In this document: positions 1 through 9,337 of the stretch, in pieces
Numbering within the stretch: position 1 is the first letter of the stretch
How the letters are laid out: each line of letters opens with the position of its first letter
Origin: Ignavibacteria bacterium
Lineage (GTDB): Bacteria > Bacteroidota > Ignavibacteria > Tepidaquicellales > Tepidaquicellaceae
NCBI GenBank assembly: GCA_016710985.1
Contig: JADJTX010000012.1
Span: forward strand, 93,970 to 157,969
Direction of reading: 5' to 3'
DNA length: 64,000 nt
Program-made: the position numbers and the translations under genes
The notes under the pieces: model-generated
What the model saw: only the letters and a program-made list of their open reading frames with translations
What the model was told of the DNA's origin: nothing
The model's database searches: none

Positions 1-1
1 A

Positions 2-343
2 CTTTGTGACAGTGTTTACAAAGCCTGTGCAAAGCGGATAGACATTCCGGATGTGCCAATAAGCGATTGGGGAAAATACTGCAGGAGCTGTGTCAGTCAG
101 AACTCAAAGATACTTGATAAGTTAGGTATAAGCTATTATTACATAAGCGATTTAATTACGAAGGAAAAAGCTGATGAATTAAGATCGGAGGCAGATAAAG
201 TTAATTATATTAATTATAAAAATCTTTCGCTCAATGGAATTAATTTAGGTAATCATCTTGAATCTGCAATGTTCCGGCATACCAAGGGGGTGCATTTGAC
301 CGCAAGGAAGAGCTACTTAAAGAATATGCTTACACTGTATTAA
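2..343 (+). CDS. N-terminal part of capsule-type glycosyltransferase (5' partial, frameshifted)
   Basis: The frame is open to the left edge, so the true start lies outside the window; the first in-frame GTG is at 53. Visible residues include two Cys in the first ten codons and a CxxC-like CRSC. The frame closes at 343, but another frame continues from a G5 run near 287-292 (reading FDRKEELLKEYAYTVLINAE) straight into the protein beginning at 400. I read this as one gene broken by a one-base error. The N-terminal part has no motif that I recognise on its own. Confidence 0.6.
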   Translation, partial: LCDSVYKACAKRIDIPDVPISDWGKYCRSCVSQNSKILDKLGISYYYISDLITKEKADELRSEADKVNYINYKNLSLNGINLGNHLESAMFRHTKGVHLTARKSYLKNMLTLY

Positions 344-399
344 TAAACGCAGAAGCATCCAGGGAAGCCATTAAAAAATATGATCCCATAAAAGTATAT

Positions 400-1446
400 A
401 TGTCGCACGGTATATATGCAGACTGGGGTCCGGCGTTAAGTGTTTTTTTAAAAAATACTATTGATATAGTTTCATATTTTTGCTGCTATTTAACGGGGCA
501 TTTCTATTTCGGCACAGTCAAAAATTTTAATGAAACTTTTTTAACAGTTAGTGAAGAGTTTTGGAACAAAGCTAAGGCATCAGAGCTTGGTGAAATTCAG
601 AAATCAAGATTACAGAATTTTATTGAAAGGCGTTATAAAGAAAACGTTACTCATGACATGAAAGGTCTCTTAAAAGAGTACAAAGGCAACAGCGAATTCT
701 TTCATGGGAAGTACGAATTGGACAAGAATAAGCCGGTCTGGGGAATCATGACTCACATAAACTGGGATGCAGTGTCTGATTATTTTGAAATGATTCACGA
801 AAATTTTGACGAATGGCTTTATGAGACAATAAAAGAAATTTACGACATTAAAGACGTACAGTGGTTAATAAAAATTCATCCATCGGAATTAAACGACAAT
901 CCTGAAACCGGATGTCAGAAATTCATTGAAAAAAATTTCCCGGATCTTCCGCCTCACATAAAAGTAATTAAGTATGACGATGACATAAGTACACTTGATT
1001 TTTACGGACTGCTTGACGGGGCTGTAACCGTGATGGGAACGGGCGGTCTGGAACTTGCTTTGCAGGGAAAGCCCGTCATACTTGCCGGTGATGCCCATTA
1101 TTCAAAAAAAGGATTTACATATGATTCCAACGACAGGGAAAGCTACAGGATGCTGCTGGCAGGTGCAAAGAATACGGGATTGCTTAATGAAGAGATGCAA
1201 TCATTGGCTTGGAAATACGGATACATTTATTTTATACAAAAGCAGATCCCTCTGCTTCCGGCGGTGCATGAAAATCTTCACATAGATTTTACAAGGTTAA
1301 ATGATCTTGTACCTGAAAAGAATAAGTTCATAGATTTTATCTGTGAAAAAATAATTACGGGTGAGGACTTTGTTCTGACAGAGAATTTAGTTGAAATGGC
1401 GCACGTAACAGATAAAGGAAATCTCAGAATAGTTGATACGCAATAA
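400..1446 (+). CDS. Capsule/surface polysaccharide biosynthesis glycosyltransferase-like protein, C-terminal part
   Basis: Likely a cytoplasmic transferase of the capsule-synthesis type (KpsS/KpsC or TagF-like GT-B fold). Seen: an IKIHPSE motif at about residues 157-163 and GTGGLELALQGKPVILAG at about 213-230. Both are typical of the nucleotide-binding C-terminal half of such enzymes, where a His-Pro and a Glu contact the donor. The ATG at 400 is internal: the same frame reads upstream to about 292 and joins the fragment at 2-343. The stop is 6 bases before the next gene, so it is part of the operon. The sugar transferred cannot be told. The broad family is fairly safe; the exact one is not. 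Confidence 0.65.
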   Translation: MSHGIYADWGPALSVFLKNTIDIVSYFCCYLTGHFYFGTVKNFNETFLTVSEEFWNKAKASELGEIQKSRLQNFIERRYKENVTHDMKGLLKEYKGNSEFFHGKYELDKNKPVWGIMTHINWDAVSDYFEMIHENFDEWLYETIKEIYDIKDVQWLIKIHPSELNDNPETGCQKFIEKNFPDLPPHIKVIKYDDDISTLDFYGLLDGAVTVMGTGGLELALQGKPVILAGDAHYSKKGFTYDSNDRESYRMLLAGAKNTGLLNEEMQSLAWKYGYIYFIQKQIPLLPAVHENLHIDFTRLNDLVPEKNKFIDFICEKIITGEDFVLTENLVEMAHVTDKGNLRIVDTQ

Positions 1447-1451
1447 AGAGT

Positions 1452-2438
1452 ATGAAAATATCGGTTATTATTTCAACATTCAATCGCGCAACCATTATAC
1501 CTATGTGTCTGGATTCTCTTATAAAACAGAATTACCCCAAAGAGGATTATGAAATTTTAGTTGTAAACAATAATTCGTCAGATAATACTGAAGATGTAGT
1601 TGAAAAATATATTAATGAATATTCTGAAGTAAACATAAGATATTATTTTGTTCCAAAATCCGGACAAGTCTATGCAAGACAGATTGGAATACTGGCTTCA
1701 AGGTACGATGTATTAAGTTTCACGGATGATGACGGAGTATTGTCCCCTGACTGGTTAAGTGAAATATCGAAAGTATTTAAAATGAATGAGAAGGTTGCCG
1801 GTGTTGCAGGTAAAATTATCATAAGATGGGATGAAACTCCTCCGGACTGGATATATGAATATGAAGAACAGCTTGGCAAGCTGGATTACGGAGATGAAAT
1901 AAAGTTTGAAACCGGGCTATACATGAATGCAGGTAACCTCAGCATAAAAAAGGACATTCTTATTGAAACAGGATTTAATCCTGACTTAATAGGACCCTGG
2001 CTTATAGGAGACGGTGAATCAGGGCTTTGGAAAAGACTTACCAGCAAAGGATATCTTATAGGGTGGGCGCCAAAGGCGGTGATGGAGCATTATCAGATTG
2101 TAAAAAAAAATGCAACAACAGAGGACATAAAAAGAAGGTTCATGAATAACGGAATTTGCATTCCGTATAATATTTACGCCATTGATAAAGAGGGAGATCC
2201 TGCACTGGTAAAAAATATGCTGAAAGCTATTTTTCAATCTTTAAAATGGAGCTTAAGGAGAGGGAAGGCTGTAGCGAGAGGTAATAAGAAAAATTTGAAT
2301 TATGCAGCTTTCAGAACTGCATTCTATACTGCTCAGATAAAATACACCATTAAACTTTTTTTCAACAGGGAATTCAGGAATACACTCACAAAAAATGACT
2401 GGTTAATAAAAAATCAAAACGGAAAATCATCTCTATGA
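1452..2438 (+). CDS. Glycosyltransferase family 2
   Basis: A 328-residue GT-A fold glycosyltransferase. The N-terminus [13 protein letters not shown] is the classical GT2 opening strand. NNNSSDNT at about residues 38-45 is the nucleotide-binding loop, and DDD at about 92-94 is the metal-binding DxD-type motif. An acidic [10 protein letters not shown] stretch near 188-197 fits the catalytic-base region. No membrane segment is obvious, so it probably works on a lipid-linked glycan at the inner face of the membrane. The start lies 6 bases after the preceding stop, and the stop overlaps the PEP mutase start by 4 bases. Donor and acceptor are unknown. Confidence 0.85.
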   Translation: MKISVIISTFNRATIIPMCLDSLIKQNYPKEDYEILVVNNNSSDNTEDVVEKYINEYSEVNIRYYFVPKSGQVYARQIGILASRYDVLSFTDDDGVLSPDWLSEISKVFKMNEKVAGVAGKIIIRWDETPPDWIYEYEEQLGKLDYGDEIKFETGLYMNAGNLSIKKDILIETGFNPDLIGPWLIGDGESGLWKRLTSKGYLIGWAPKAVMEHYQIVKKNATTEDIKRRFMNNGICIPYNIYAIDKEGDPALVKNMLKAIFQSLKWSLRRGKAVARGNKKNLNYAAFRTAFYTAQIKYTIKLFFNREFRNTLTKNDWLIKNQNGKSSL

Positions 2439-3736
2439 AGAAGAAAGTATACGTCGGAATGAGCGCAGACCTGATTCATCCCGGTCATTTGAACATAATT
2501 AATGAAGCGAGGAAACTCGGTGAAGTAATTATTGGTCTTCTTACTGACAAGGCAATCGCAAGTTATAAAAGAATTCCTTATCTCACATATGAACAGAGAA
2601 AAATAATTGTTGAAAATATAAAAGGTGTAAAGAAAGTCATACCTCAGTTAACTCTGGATTATGTACCGAACCTGAAGATGATAAAGCCTGACTTTGTTGT
2701 ACACGGTGATGACTGGAAGTCAGGAATTCAAAAGCAAACCCGAAAAAGAGTTATAGAGACCTTAACCGTCTGGGGAGGAAAGCTTATTGAAATAGAATAT
2801 ACAAAAGGTATATCTTCAACACAGCTAAATGAAAGTTTGAAAGAAATAGGGACTACTCCGGAGATCAGAATGAAAAGATTAAAGAGGCTGCTTGAAGTTA
2901 AACCGATAGTAAGACTGATAGAAGCGCATAACGGACTTACAGGACTCATAGCTGAAAATATTCAGGTTACAATTAACAAGATGACAAAGGAGTTTGACGG
3001 GATGTGGTTGAGCAGTCTGACGGATTCGACTGCAAAAGGAAAACCCGACATAGAAGCAGTAGATGTAACAGCGAGAATGCAGACTCTTAATGACATTATT
3101 GAAGTTACTACTAAGCCAATAATATATGACGGTGATACCGGCGGGAGAGTTGAGCATTTTGTTTTTACTGTAAAGACCCTGGAGCGGCTTGGTGTATCGG
3201 CTGTTATTATTGAAGATAAGGCTGGTTTAAAAAAGAATTCACTCTTTGGAACGGATGTCTTACAAACTCAGGATTCCATAGAAAATTTTTCACATAAAAT
3301 ATCTTCGGGAAAAAAATCACAGATCACGGATGATTTTATGATAATCGCAAGAATTGAAAGCCTGATTTTAAATAAAGGTATTGAAGATGCGCTGATCCGC
3401 GCAAAGGCTTACATAGAAGCAGGAGCAGACGGGATAATGATACACAGCAAGAATAAGAAGCCGGACGAGATATTAGAATTTTGTAAAAGATATAAAATGT
3501 TTGAGAGGAAAGTTCCGCTGGCTGCAGTGCCGTCGTCTTACAATACCATCTATGAAAAACAGCTAATCGAGGCGGGAGTAAACATAGTGATATATGCCAA
3601 CCAGCTGCTGAGGAGCGCGTATCCTGCAATGCTTGAGACAGCAATATCAATTCTTGAAAATGAGCGGTCTTATGAGGCAGATAAAAGAATGATGTCAATC
3701 AATGAAATTCTGAATTTAATTCCGGGAGGCAAATAG
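2435..3736 (+). CDS. aepX: Phosphoenolpyruvate mutase with N-terminal nucleotidyltransferase domain
   Basis: Committing enzyme of phosphonate synthesis: phosphoenolpyruvate to phosphonopyruvate. It has two domains. Residues 1 to about 130 are a cytidylyltransferase-like fold with HPGH at 15-18 and an ISST motif near 126. From about 145 comes the PEP mutase barrel with DGDTGG near 232-237 (metal-binding Asp) and [10 protein letters not shown] near 260-269, the EDKxGxxxNS signature that separates true PEP mutases from isocitrate lyase relatives. The fused nucleotidyltransferase suggests that a downstream phosphonate is activated with CMP; that is inference. It overlaps the upstream GT2 by 4 bases, and the decarboxylase follows directly. 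The gene is intact, with no frameshift. Confidence 0.92.
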   Translation: MKKKVYVGMSADLIHPGHLNIINEARKLGEVIIGLLTDKAIASYKRIPYLTYEQRKIIVENIKGVKKVIPQLTLDYVPNLKMIKPDFVVHGDDWKSGIQKQTRKRVIETLTVWGGKLIEIEYTKGISSTQLNESLKEIGTTPEIRMKRLKRLLEVKPIVRLIEAHNGLTGLIAENIQVTINKMTKEFDGMWLSSLTDSTAKGKPDIEAVDVTARMQTLNDIIEVTTKPIIYDGDTGGRVEHFVFTVKTLERLGVSAVIIEDKAGLKKNSLFGTDVLQTQDSIENFSHKISSGKKSQITDDFMIIARIESLILNKGIEDALIRAKAYIEAGADGIMIHSKNKKPDEILEFCKRYKMFERKVPLAAVPSSYNTIYEKQLIEAGVNIVIYANQLLRSAYPAMLETAISILENERSYEADKRMMSINEILNLIPGGK

Positions 3737-3740
3737 TAAA

Positions 3741-4868
3741 TTGATAAGTCCGGGAAAATTTTTTGAAATACTTAAGAGCAACGGGATAAATTTTTACACC
3801 GGCGTCCCGGATTCTTTGTTAAAGGACTTTTGTGCATATGTTACTGATAATGTTCCGAAAGAAAATCATATTATAAATTCCAATGAAGGAGCTGCAGTTG
3901 CTCTGGCATCAGGTCACTATCTTGCATCGGGCAATCCGGCATTGGTTTATATGCAGAATTCAGGAACAGGCAATGCTGTAAATCCTTTGCTGTCATTGGC
4001 AGATACTGAAGTTTACAGTATTCCGATGGTGCTGCTGATAGGATGGAGAGGGGAGCCCGGAAAGAAAGATGAGCCGCAGCATGTGAAACAGGGAAGAGTA
4101 ATGCTTAAGATGCTTGAAGCAATGGAGATCCCTTATGAAATCTTATACGGATCTTCAGACAACATAGAAAGCATAATTGAAAATACATTTGCAGTAATGA
4201 GAGAAAATAACTGTCCGGTTGCTTTGATAGCTCCTGACGGTACATTCGAGGAATACAAATTCAGGAATGACATAAAATCAGATTATCCGATGAAAAGAGA
4301 AGATGCTGTGAAAATTATACTTGACAGACTAAATGAAGGAGACATCGTTCTTTCGACTACGGGAAAAACATCCAGAGAAGTTTTTGAATACAGGGAAAAT
4401 AAAGATCAGAGTCATCAAAATGATTTCTTGACAGTTGGTTCAATGGGACACTGCTCGCAAATTGCACTTGGAATAGCATTGGAAAAAAAAGATAAAGAGG
4501 TTTATGTAATTGATGGTGACGGAGCAGTCCTAATGCACATGGGAGCTTTAGCAATAATAGGAAGCAATGCACCGGAAAACTTCAGGCATATAATTATTAA
4601 TAACGGAGCGCATGACTCCGTCGGAGGTCAGCCTACGGCAGGTTTTGGGATCAACTTTGCAGACATAGCAAAAGACTGCGGTTATAAATTTACATTGACA
4701 GCGGAGGATAAAGATCAGCTGAAAGAAAAGCTTGAGATTATAAAACATAGCAAAGGTCCTTCATTACTTGAAGTCAGAGTTAATAAAGGTTCTAGGAAAG
4801 ATCTTGGAAGACCCGATAAGACTCCTGCTGAAAATAAAAAGAGCTTTATGGAATTTCTTTTACGATGA
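3741..4868 (+). CDS. aepY: Phosphonopyruvate decarboxylase
   Basis: Thiamine-diphosphate enzyme that decarboxylates phosphonopyruvate to phosphonoacetaldehyde, pulling the unfavourable PEP mutase equilibrium forward. Seen: NSNEGAAVALASGHYL near residue 47, with the conserved catalytic Glu of ThDP enzymes, and a GDGAVLMHMGAL...INN motif from about 259 that binds the cofactor diphosphate and Mg. At 375 residues it has the usual length. The TTG start at 3741 is supported by the GGGAGG element at 3724-3729 and by the 4-base gap to the mutase stop. Its stop overlaps the next gene by 4 bases, so the cassette is translationally coupled. Confidence 0.92.
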   Translation: MISPGKFFEILKSNGINFYTGVPDSLLKDFCAYVTDNVPKENHIINSNEGAAVALASGHYLASGNPALVYMQNSGTGNAVNPLLSLADTEVYSIPMVLLIGWRGEPGKKDEPQHVKQGRVMLKMLEAMEIPYEILYGSSDNIESIIENTFAVMRENNCPVALIAPDGTFEEYKFRNDIKSDYPMKREDAVKIILDRLNEGDIVLSTTGKTSREVFEYRENKDQSHQNDFLTVGSMGHCSQIALGIALEKKDKEVYVIDGDGAVLMHMGALAIIGSNAPENFRHIIINNGAHDSVGGQPTAGFGINFADIAKDCGYKFTLTAEDKDQLKEKLEIIKHSKGPSLLEVRVNKGSRKDLGRPDKTPAENKKSFMEFLLR

Positions 4869-6001
4869 ATCAAAGTGAGTATTTCGGAAAAGGCTGTATA
4901 GATAATCTTTCAAAGATCCTATCAGATTTAAGTTCAGTTAATATTTTTCTGGTAAGAGGGAAAAAATCTTATACTCTGTCAGGAGCAGAAGAAATACTGA
5001 ATGAATTGCTGAAAAATTATTCAGTTACATATTTTAATGAGTTTACAGAGAGTCCGAAAATTGAAGAAGTGATAAAAGGAATGGACAGCCTGATAGAAAC
5101 AGAGTGTGATATTGTGATTGCTGTCGGAGGAGGCAGCGTCATTGATATTGCAAAGTCTGTGAACATTTTAAGTTCTCAGGAAGAAAGACCCGAATCAATA
5201 ATTACCGGCAGGTCAAAAATTATTAATAAAGGAAAACCTTTAATTGCAATTCCGACAACATCCGGCTCAGGGAGTGAGGCAACTCATTTTGCTGTTGTCT
5301 ATATTGGCAAGCAAAAGTATTCACTGGCTCACGAATTCATTTTGCCTGACTATGCAATAACAGATCCGCAGCTGACATTTAATCTGCCGCCGGACATTAC
5401 GGCAGCTTCAGGAATCGATGCCTTTGCACAGGCAATTGAATCTTACTGGAATGTAAATGCAAATGAAGAATCTAAAAAATATTCAGCTGAAGCAGTTACA
5501 TTAATTCTCGATAATCTTATCCGGACAGTTAATACTCCTGATGAGGAAAGCAGGATCAGCATGTCAAAGGCAGCCCATCTTGCAGGCAAAGCAATTAACA
5601 TTACAAAGACTACAGCCTCTCACGCTTTATCATATTCAATGACAACTAATTTCGGAACAGTTCACGGACAGGCGGTAGGAATTACACTCGGAGAATTTCT
5701 GGAATACAATTATAATGTAAGCGGGAAAGATTTAAACGGCAGAAAAAGTCTGAGTGAAGTTAAGAATAATATGGATGAACTTTTGAAACTACTCGGCTGC
5801 AAAAATGTCACTGAAGGTAAAACAATCATCAAAGAGCTGATGCTTAAAACGGGTCTGAAAACTAAATTACCGGAACTGAACATAAAGACAGAAGATGATC
5901 TGAAACTTATAATTAATGAAGTTAACTTAGAACGGCTTCAGAATAATCCAAGGAAAGTTACAGTAGAAGGTCTGGAAGAAATATTAAGGAACATTTTATA
6001 A
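4865..6001 (+). CDS. Iron-containing alcohol dehydrogenase, probable phosphonoacetaldehyde reductase
   Basis: Family III (Fe/Zn) alcohol dehydrogenase, 378 residues. Seen: VAVGGGSVIDIAKS near residues 86-99 (NAD(P)-binding GGGS), PTTSGSGSEAT near 134-144, and the metal ligands Asp and His in GIDAFAQAIE and in HALSYS...HGQAVG. Immediately after PEP mutase and decarboxylase, the expected reaction is reduction of phosphonoacetaldehyde to 2-hydroxyethylphosphonate, as done by PhpC-type reductases. No AEP transaminase is present in the cassette itself, which favours the hydroxy product over 2-aminoethylphosphonate. The family is certain; the substrate comes from context. Confidence 0.85.
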   Translation: MNQSEYFGKGCIDNLSKILSDLSSVNIFLVRGKKSYTLSGAEEILNELLKNYSVTYFNEFTESPKIEEVIKGMDSLIETECDIVIAVGGGSVIDIAKSVNILSSQEERPESIITGRSKIINKGKPLIAIPTTSGSGSEATHFAVVYIGKQKYSLAHEFILPDYAITDPQLTFNLPPDITAASGIDAFAQAIESYWNVNANEESKKYSAEAVTLILDNLIRTVNTPDEESRISMSKAAHLAGKAINITKTTASHALSYSMTTNFGTVHGQAVGITLGEFLEYNYNVSGKDLNGRKSLSEVKNNMDELLKLLGCKNVTEGKTIIKELMLKTGLKTKLPELNIKTEDDLKLIINEVNLERLQNNPRKVTVEGLEEILRNIL

Positions 6002-7198
6002 GTGGGCTCAAGGAAGTCTTTCAACGCTGAGGTCTCACGTATAAAATTTAAGATGTTTCTTGATAAATTTTCAGGAAGGAAAATTGTAATACTTGATATT
6101 GAAGAGCTTTCATTAATTCCATATGTTCTGCCGATTTATACAATATTGAAGCAGAGATCCAATTCCATCTCATATTATCTTGCGACACATTATAAAGGAA
6201 ATAAATCACTGGACGTTTTTGACATTCCTTTGAACAGGCAATTCAATGTAAGCCTCAGCAGATATTTTTCTCAGGCTGATATTTTCCTGTCTCCGCACAT
6301 TTACGGAACAGGAAATGAAAATTCAATAAGGATACATATAAATCATAATCAGCCGGTAAAATACGAATCATATCAGAAAAATGATTTTGTAAATTTTGAC
6401 ATTCACTTTCTGACAAGTCCATTACACCGTGAACAGACTGAGAATACAATAAAAAAATATGACCTTGAAAAAAGTAACATCAGACTATTTGACATTGGTT
6501 ATCCGAAGTCAGACGCATTGATGCAGGGAAAATATAAAAGTGAAGAAGTGCTTAATAATTTAAAATTGAACCCGGACCTGAAAACCGTTCTCTATGCGCC
6601 TTCGTGGGATGAAGGTCTTTCACTAAGGACATCCGGAAGGGAAGTGATTGAAAATATTTTAAGAGTCGAAAATATTAATGTGATAGTAAAGCTTCATCCT
6701 ATAAGTTACAGTACCGATGAGGGACCGAATTATCAGTTCTATACCGGAGGAGTGAACTGGGTTGAGGAGTTATCAGGTTTTGAATCTTATGGAAATTTCA
6801 GACATGTTCCTGTAAATGACATTGATCCGATCTTATCAGCGAGTGATGTGATGGTAACTGACTTAAGCAGTGTGGCTTTGGAATTTATTATTCTTGATAA
6901 GCCGGTAATATATATTGACTGTCCTGATTTTTTTGATAAGACTCTGAAGAAAACATATTCAAATTTCGGTGATACTACTGCTGATTTTGTAAGGAATGAT
7001 CCAAAGGCAAACGCAGGAAGACATGTAGGAACTGTTGTAAATAATATTAATAAACTGCCGGAGGCAATAGAGAAATGTCTTGAAAATCCGGGTGAACATT
7101 CGGCTAAGAGAAGGAATTTTGCAAAACAGCTTAGCTATAATCCCGGAAATGCAGCAAATACAGCTGCGGAGAAAATACTAAATTTATTAGGATTATGA
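6002..7198 (+). CDS. CDP-glycerol glycerophosphotransferase family protein (TagF/TagB-like)
   Basis: A 398-residue GT-B-type transferase. APSWDEG at about 199-205, VKLHP near 228-232 and TDLSSVALEF near 286-295 are the signature elements of the Glyphos_transf family, which moves a phospho-alcohol from a CDP-activated donor to a polymer. The GTG start follows the dehydrogenase stop without a gap. No CDP-glycerol synthesis gene is seen nearby. The neighbours make a phosphonate and carry a cytidylyltransferase-like domain, so the enzyme may use a CMP-activated phosphonate as donor. That is inference from position and is the most interesting reading of this gene. Confidence 0.8.
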   Translation: MGSRKSFNAEVSRIKFKMFLDKFSGRKIVILDIEELSLIPYVLPIYTILKQRSNSISYYLATHYKGNKSLDVFDIPLNRQFNVSLSRYFSQADIFLSPHIYGTGNENSIRIHINHNQPVKYESYQKNDFVNFDIHFLTSPLHREQTENTIKKYDLEKSNIRLFDIGYPKSDALMQGKYKSEEVLNNLKLNPDLKTVLYAPSWDEGLSLRTSGREVIENILRVENINVIVKLHPISYSTDEGPNYQFYTGGVNWVEELSGFESYGNFRHVPVNDIDPILSASDVMVTDLSSVALEFIILDKPVIYIDCPDFFDKTLKKTYSNFGDTTADFVRNDPKANAGRHVGTVVNNINKLPEAIEKCLENPGEHSAKRRNFAKQLSYNPGNAANTAAEKILNLLGL

Positions 7199-7941
7199 CT
7201 GAAGAGATAACAGATAATTTTACAAAAAGAAATATCATAAAAGACATTGCAGCATCCTTCAGTCAAAGCGGAATTGAAAAGGGAGATACTGTAATGATAC
7301 ACAGCGGTCTTTCGGGATACATGAAGAGATTCAAAGAAAAGGGGATTGAAATTACACCGGGCGATATTCTTGATTCATTTATGGAATCAGTCGGAGAAAA
7401 GGGGACATTAATATTTCCGACATTCAATTTTGAATTTACAAAGGGAGTAACTTTTGACATTAGAAATACTAAGTCAGAGACAGGAGTACTAACGGAGGTG
7501 GCGAGACTGCATCCGCTCTCAGTAAGAACAGGTCATCCGATGTTTTCATTTTGTGCAACAGGCTTTCATAAAAGTAAATTTTCCGGTCTGTATAACTTCA
7601 GTGCATTCGGAAGCGATTCCCCGTTTGCAAAATTACTTGAGCTTGACGGCAAGGTAGCTGTGCTTGACATACCCGGAGAGATATGCATGACATTGCATCA
7701 TCATGTAGAGGAAATGGAAAATGCGCCGAACAGATATCATAAAATATTCAAAGGCAGATACATTGATTTTGACGGGACCGAAGATGAAAGGGAGTTTAAC
7801 GTTTACTCAAGGATACTTGAAGACGGTGTGGTTACAGACATTAAGCCGATGGTAGATCTTATAAGATCAAAAGGATTGTTCACAGGATCTCCTCCGGGAG
7901 AAGGAAGCTGTCTGAATGTGATCAGAGCTGATAAAGTCTGA
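7195..7941 (+). CDS. AAC(3)-family N-acetyltransferase (3' end frameshifted)
   Basis: Antibiotic_NAT (AAC(3)-type) acetyl-CoA-dependent N-acetyltransferase fold. Seen: HSGLSGYM near residue 37, GTLIFPTF near 75, HPMFSFCATG near 117 and LHHHVEEMENAPNRY near 166-180. In a polysaccharide locus this fold more likely acetylates an amino sugar or amine on the glycan than an antibiotic. The stop at 7939-7941 seems premature: in another frame the codons from about 7939 read FEEVSRVIREGRALGMLYR only if one base is added, and end at 8017, just before the next gene. So about 25 C-terminal residues are lost to an apparent one-base deletion. It overlaps the previous gene by 4 bases. Confidence 0.82.
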   Translation: MTEEITDNFTKRNIIKDIAASFSQSGIEKGDTVMIHSGLSGYMKRFKEKGIEITPGDILDSFMESVGEKGTLIFPTFNFEFTKGVTFDIRNTKSETGVLTEVARLHPLSVRTGHPMFSFCATGFHKSKFSGLYNFSAFGSDSPFAKLLELDGKVAVLDIPGEICMTLHHHVEEMENAPNRYHKIFKGRYIDFDGTEDEREFNVYSRILEDGVVTDIKPMVDLIRSKGLFTGSPPGEGSCLNVIRADKV

Positions 7942-8025
7942 AGAGGTCTCAAGAGTAATCAGGGAAGGCAGAGCTTTAGGAATGTTGTACAGGATAGAGA
8001 AAGAGAAGAGAAGTTGAAACAGCAG

Positions 8026-9302
8026 ATGGAAAAATATTTTGACAGGCTGTGGGCATTAACAGAAGCTTAACAGGTGAAGGCAACCGGGAGACTTTAAAGA
8101 TATTATCAGAGATTGCAGATATAAAGATTACTGAAATCCCTTCAGGCACTGATTGCTTTGACTGGACTGTGCCCGACGAATGGAATGTAAAGGAAGCCCG
8201 GATAAAAGACAGCAGGGGAAATGTAATTGTTGATTTCAAGAATAATAATTTACATCTGCTTGGATATTCAGAAAAGTTTATTGGAAAATTAAACCTGAAT
8301 GAATTAAAGGAGCATCTGCATTCATTACAGGATCAGCCTGATCTGATTCCATATTTAACTTCATATTATAAAAAGCGATGGGGATTTTGTTTGAGTCACG
8401 ATCAGCTTCAAAATTTAAAAGAAGATGTTTATGATGTTCACATTGATTCTGATCTGAATCCGCAAGGATCCATGACTATCGGTGAAGTGATATTAAAAGG
8501 AGATACGGAAGATGAAATTTTATTGTCAACTTACATATGTCACCCGTCAATGGCTAACAATGAATTATCAGGTCCGGTAGTCACTTCCTTTATCTGCAAA
8601 AAACTGAGTGAAAAGAAAAACAGAAGATATACATACCGGATACTTTATTTACCGGAGACAATCGGAGCAATTTGTTATTTGTCTAAGAACGGGAAATATT
8701 TAAAGGAGAAATTAAAAGCCGGGTATGTAGTGACGTGTATCGGTGATAAAGGAAATTTCACTTATAAAAAAAGCAGGCAGGGTAATAGTTTAGCAGACAG
8801 GGCAGCCGTGTTGGTTTTAAATCAGTCGGAAGAACACTTTACCATAGAAGATTTTTTCCCGACGGGAAGTGATGAAAGGCAGTATTGCTCGCCCGGATTT
8901 AATCTGCCGGTCGGATCTTTAATGAGAACAAGATACGGTAAATACAAAGAGTATCATACTTCAGGAGATAATAAAAGTTTTATTTCATTTGAGGCGATGG
9001 AAAAATCAGCAGAGAAGTATCTCGAAATAATGAATGTTATAGAAAATAATTATACATATATAAATCAATATCCGGAGTGTGAGCCTCAGTTAGGCAAAAG
9101 AGATTTATATCCAACAATCGGCTCAAAGAGAGATACATCCGGAATTGTAAATGCAATGATGTGGATATTAAATTTATCCGACGGATCCAATGACTTAATA
9201 GATATTTCAGACAGAAGCAACGTACCGGTTAGTGTTTTAATAAAAGCTGCAGAAGAGTTAAAGGAAAAAGGGCTTATCAGGATTAGCGCTGAATCGATTT
9301 AA
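8026..9302 (+). CDS. DUF4910-type M28-like aminopeptidase-domain protein (N-terminal frameshift)
   Basis: Member of the DUF4910/DUF2172 family, related to M28 zinc aminopeptidases. Seen: NRSLTGEGNRETL at the N-terminus, ICHPSMANNELSGP near residue 163 of the 8049 frame (metal-ligand region), and a winged-helix-like C-terminus (VPVSVLIKAAEELKEKG). The open frame begins with GTG at 8049, but ATG at 8026 reads MEKYFDRLW and would join it in frame if one G were added near 8051, giving DRLWGINRSLTG. Family members are frequent in O-antigen and capsule loci; their substrate is unknown to me. The pairing with an AAC(3)-like gene suggests a shared step. Confidence 0.75.
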
Positions 9303-9337
9303 CAGTTGCATTTAAATTTGAAAATAAGAACAAACAG

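Noticed and set aside
7195..7941. Antibiotic (aminoglycoside) resistance gene
   Set aside because: The AAC(3) fold is present, but the gene is embedded and overlapped within a glycan operon, where acetylation of a sugar or amine is more likely. No mobile context.
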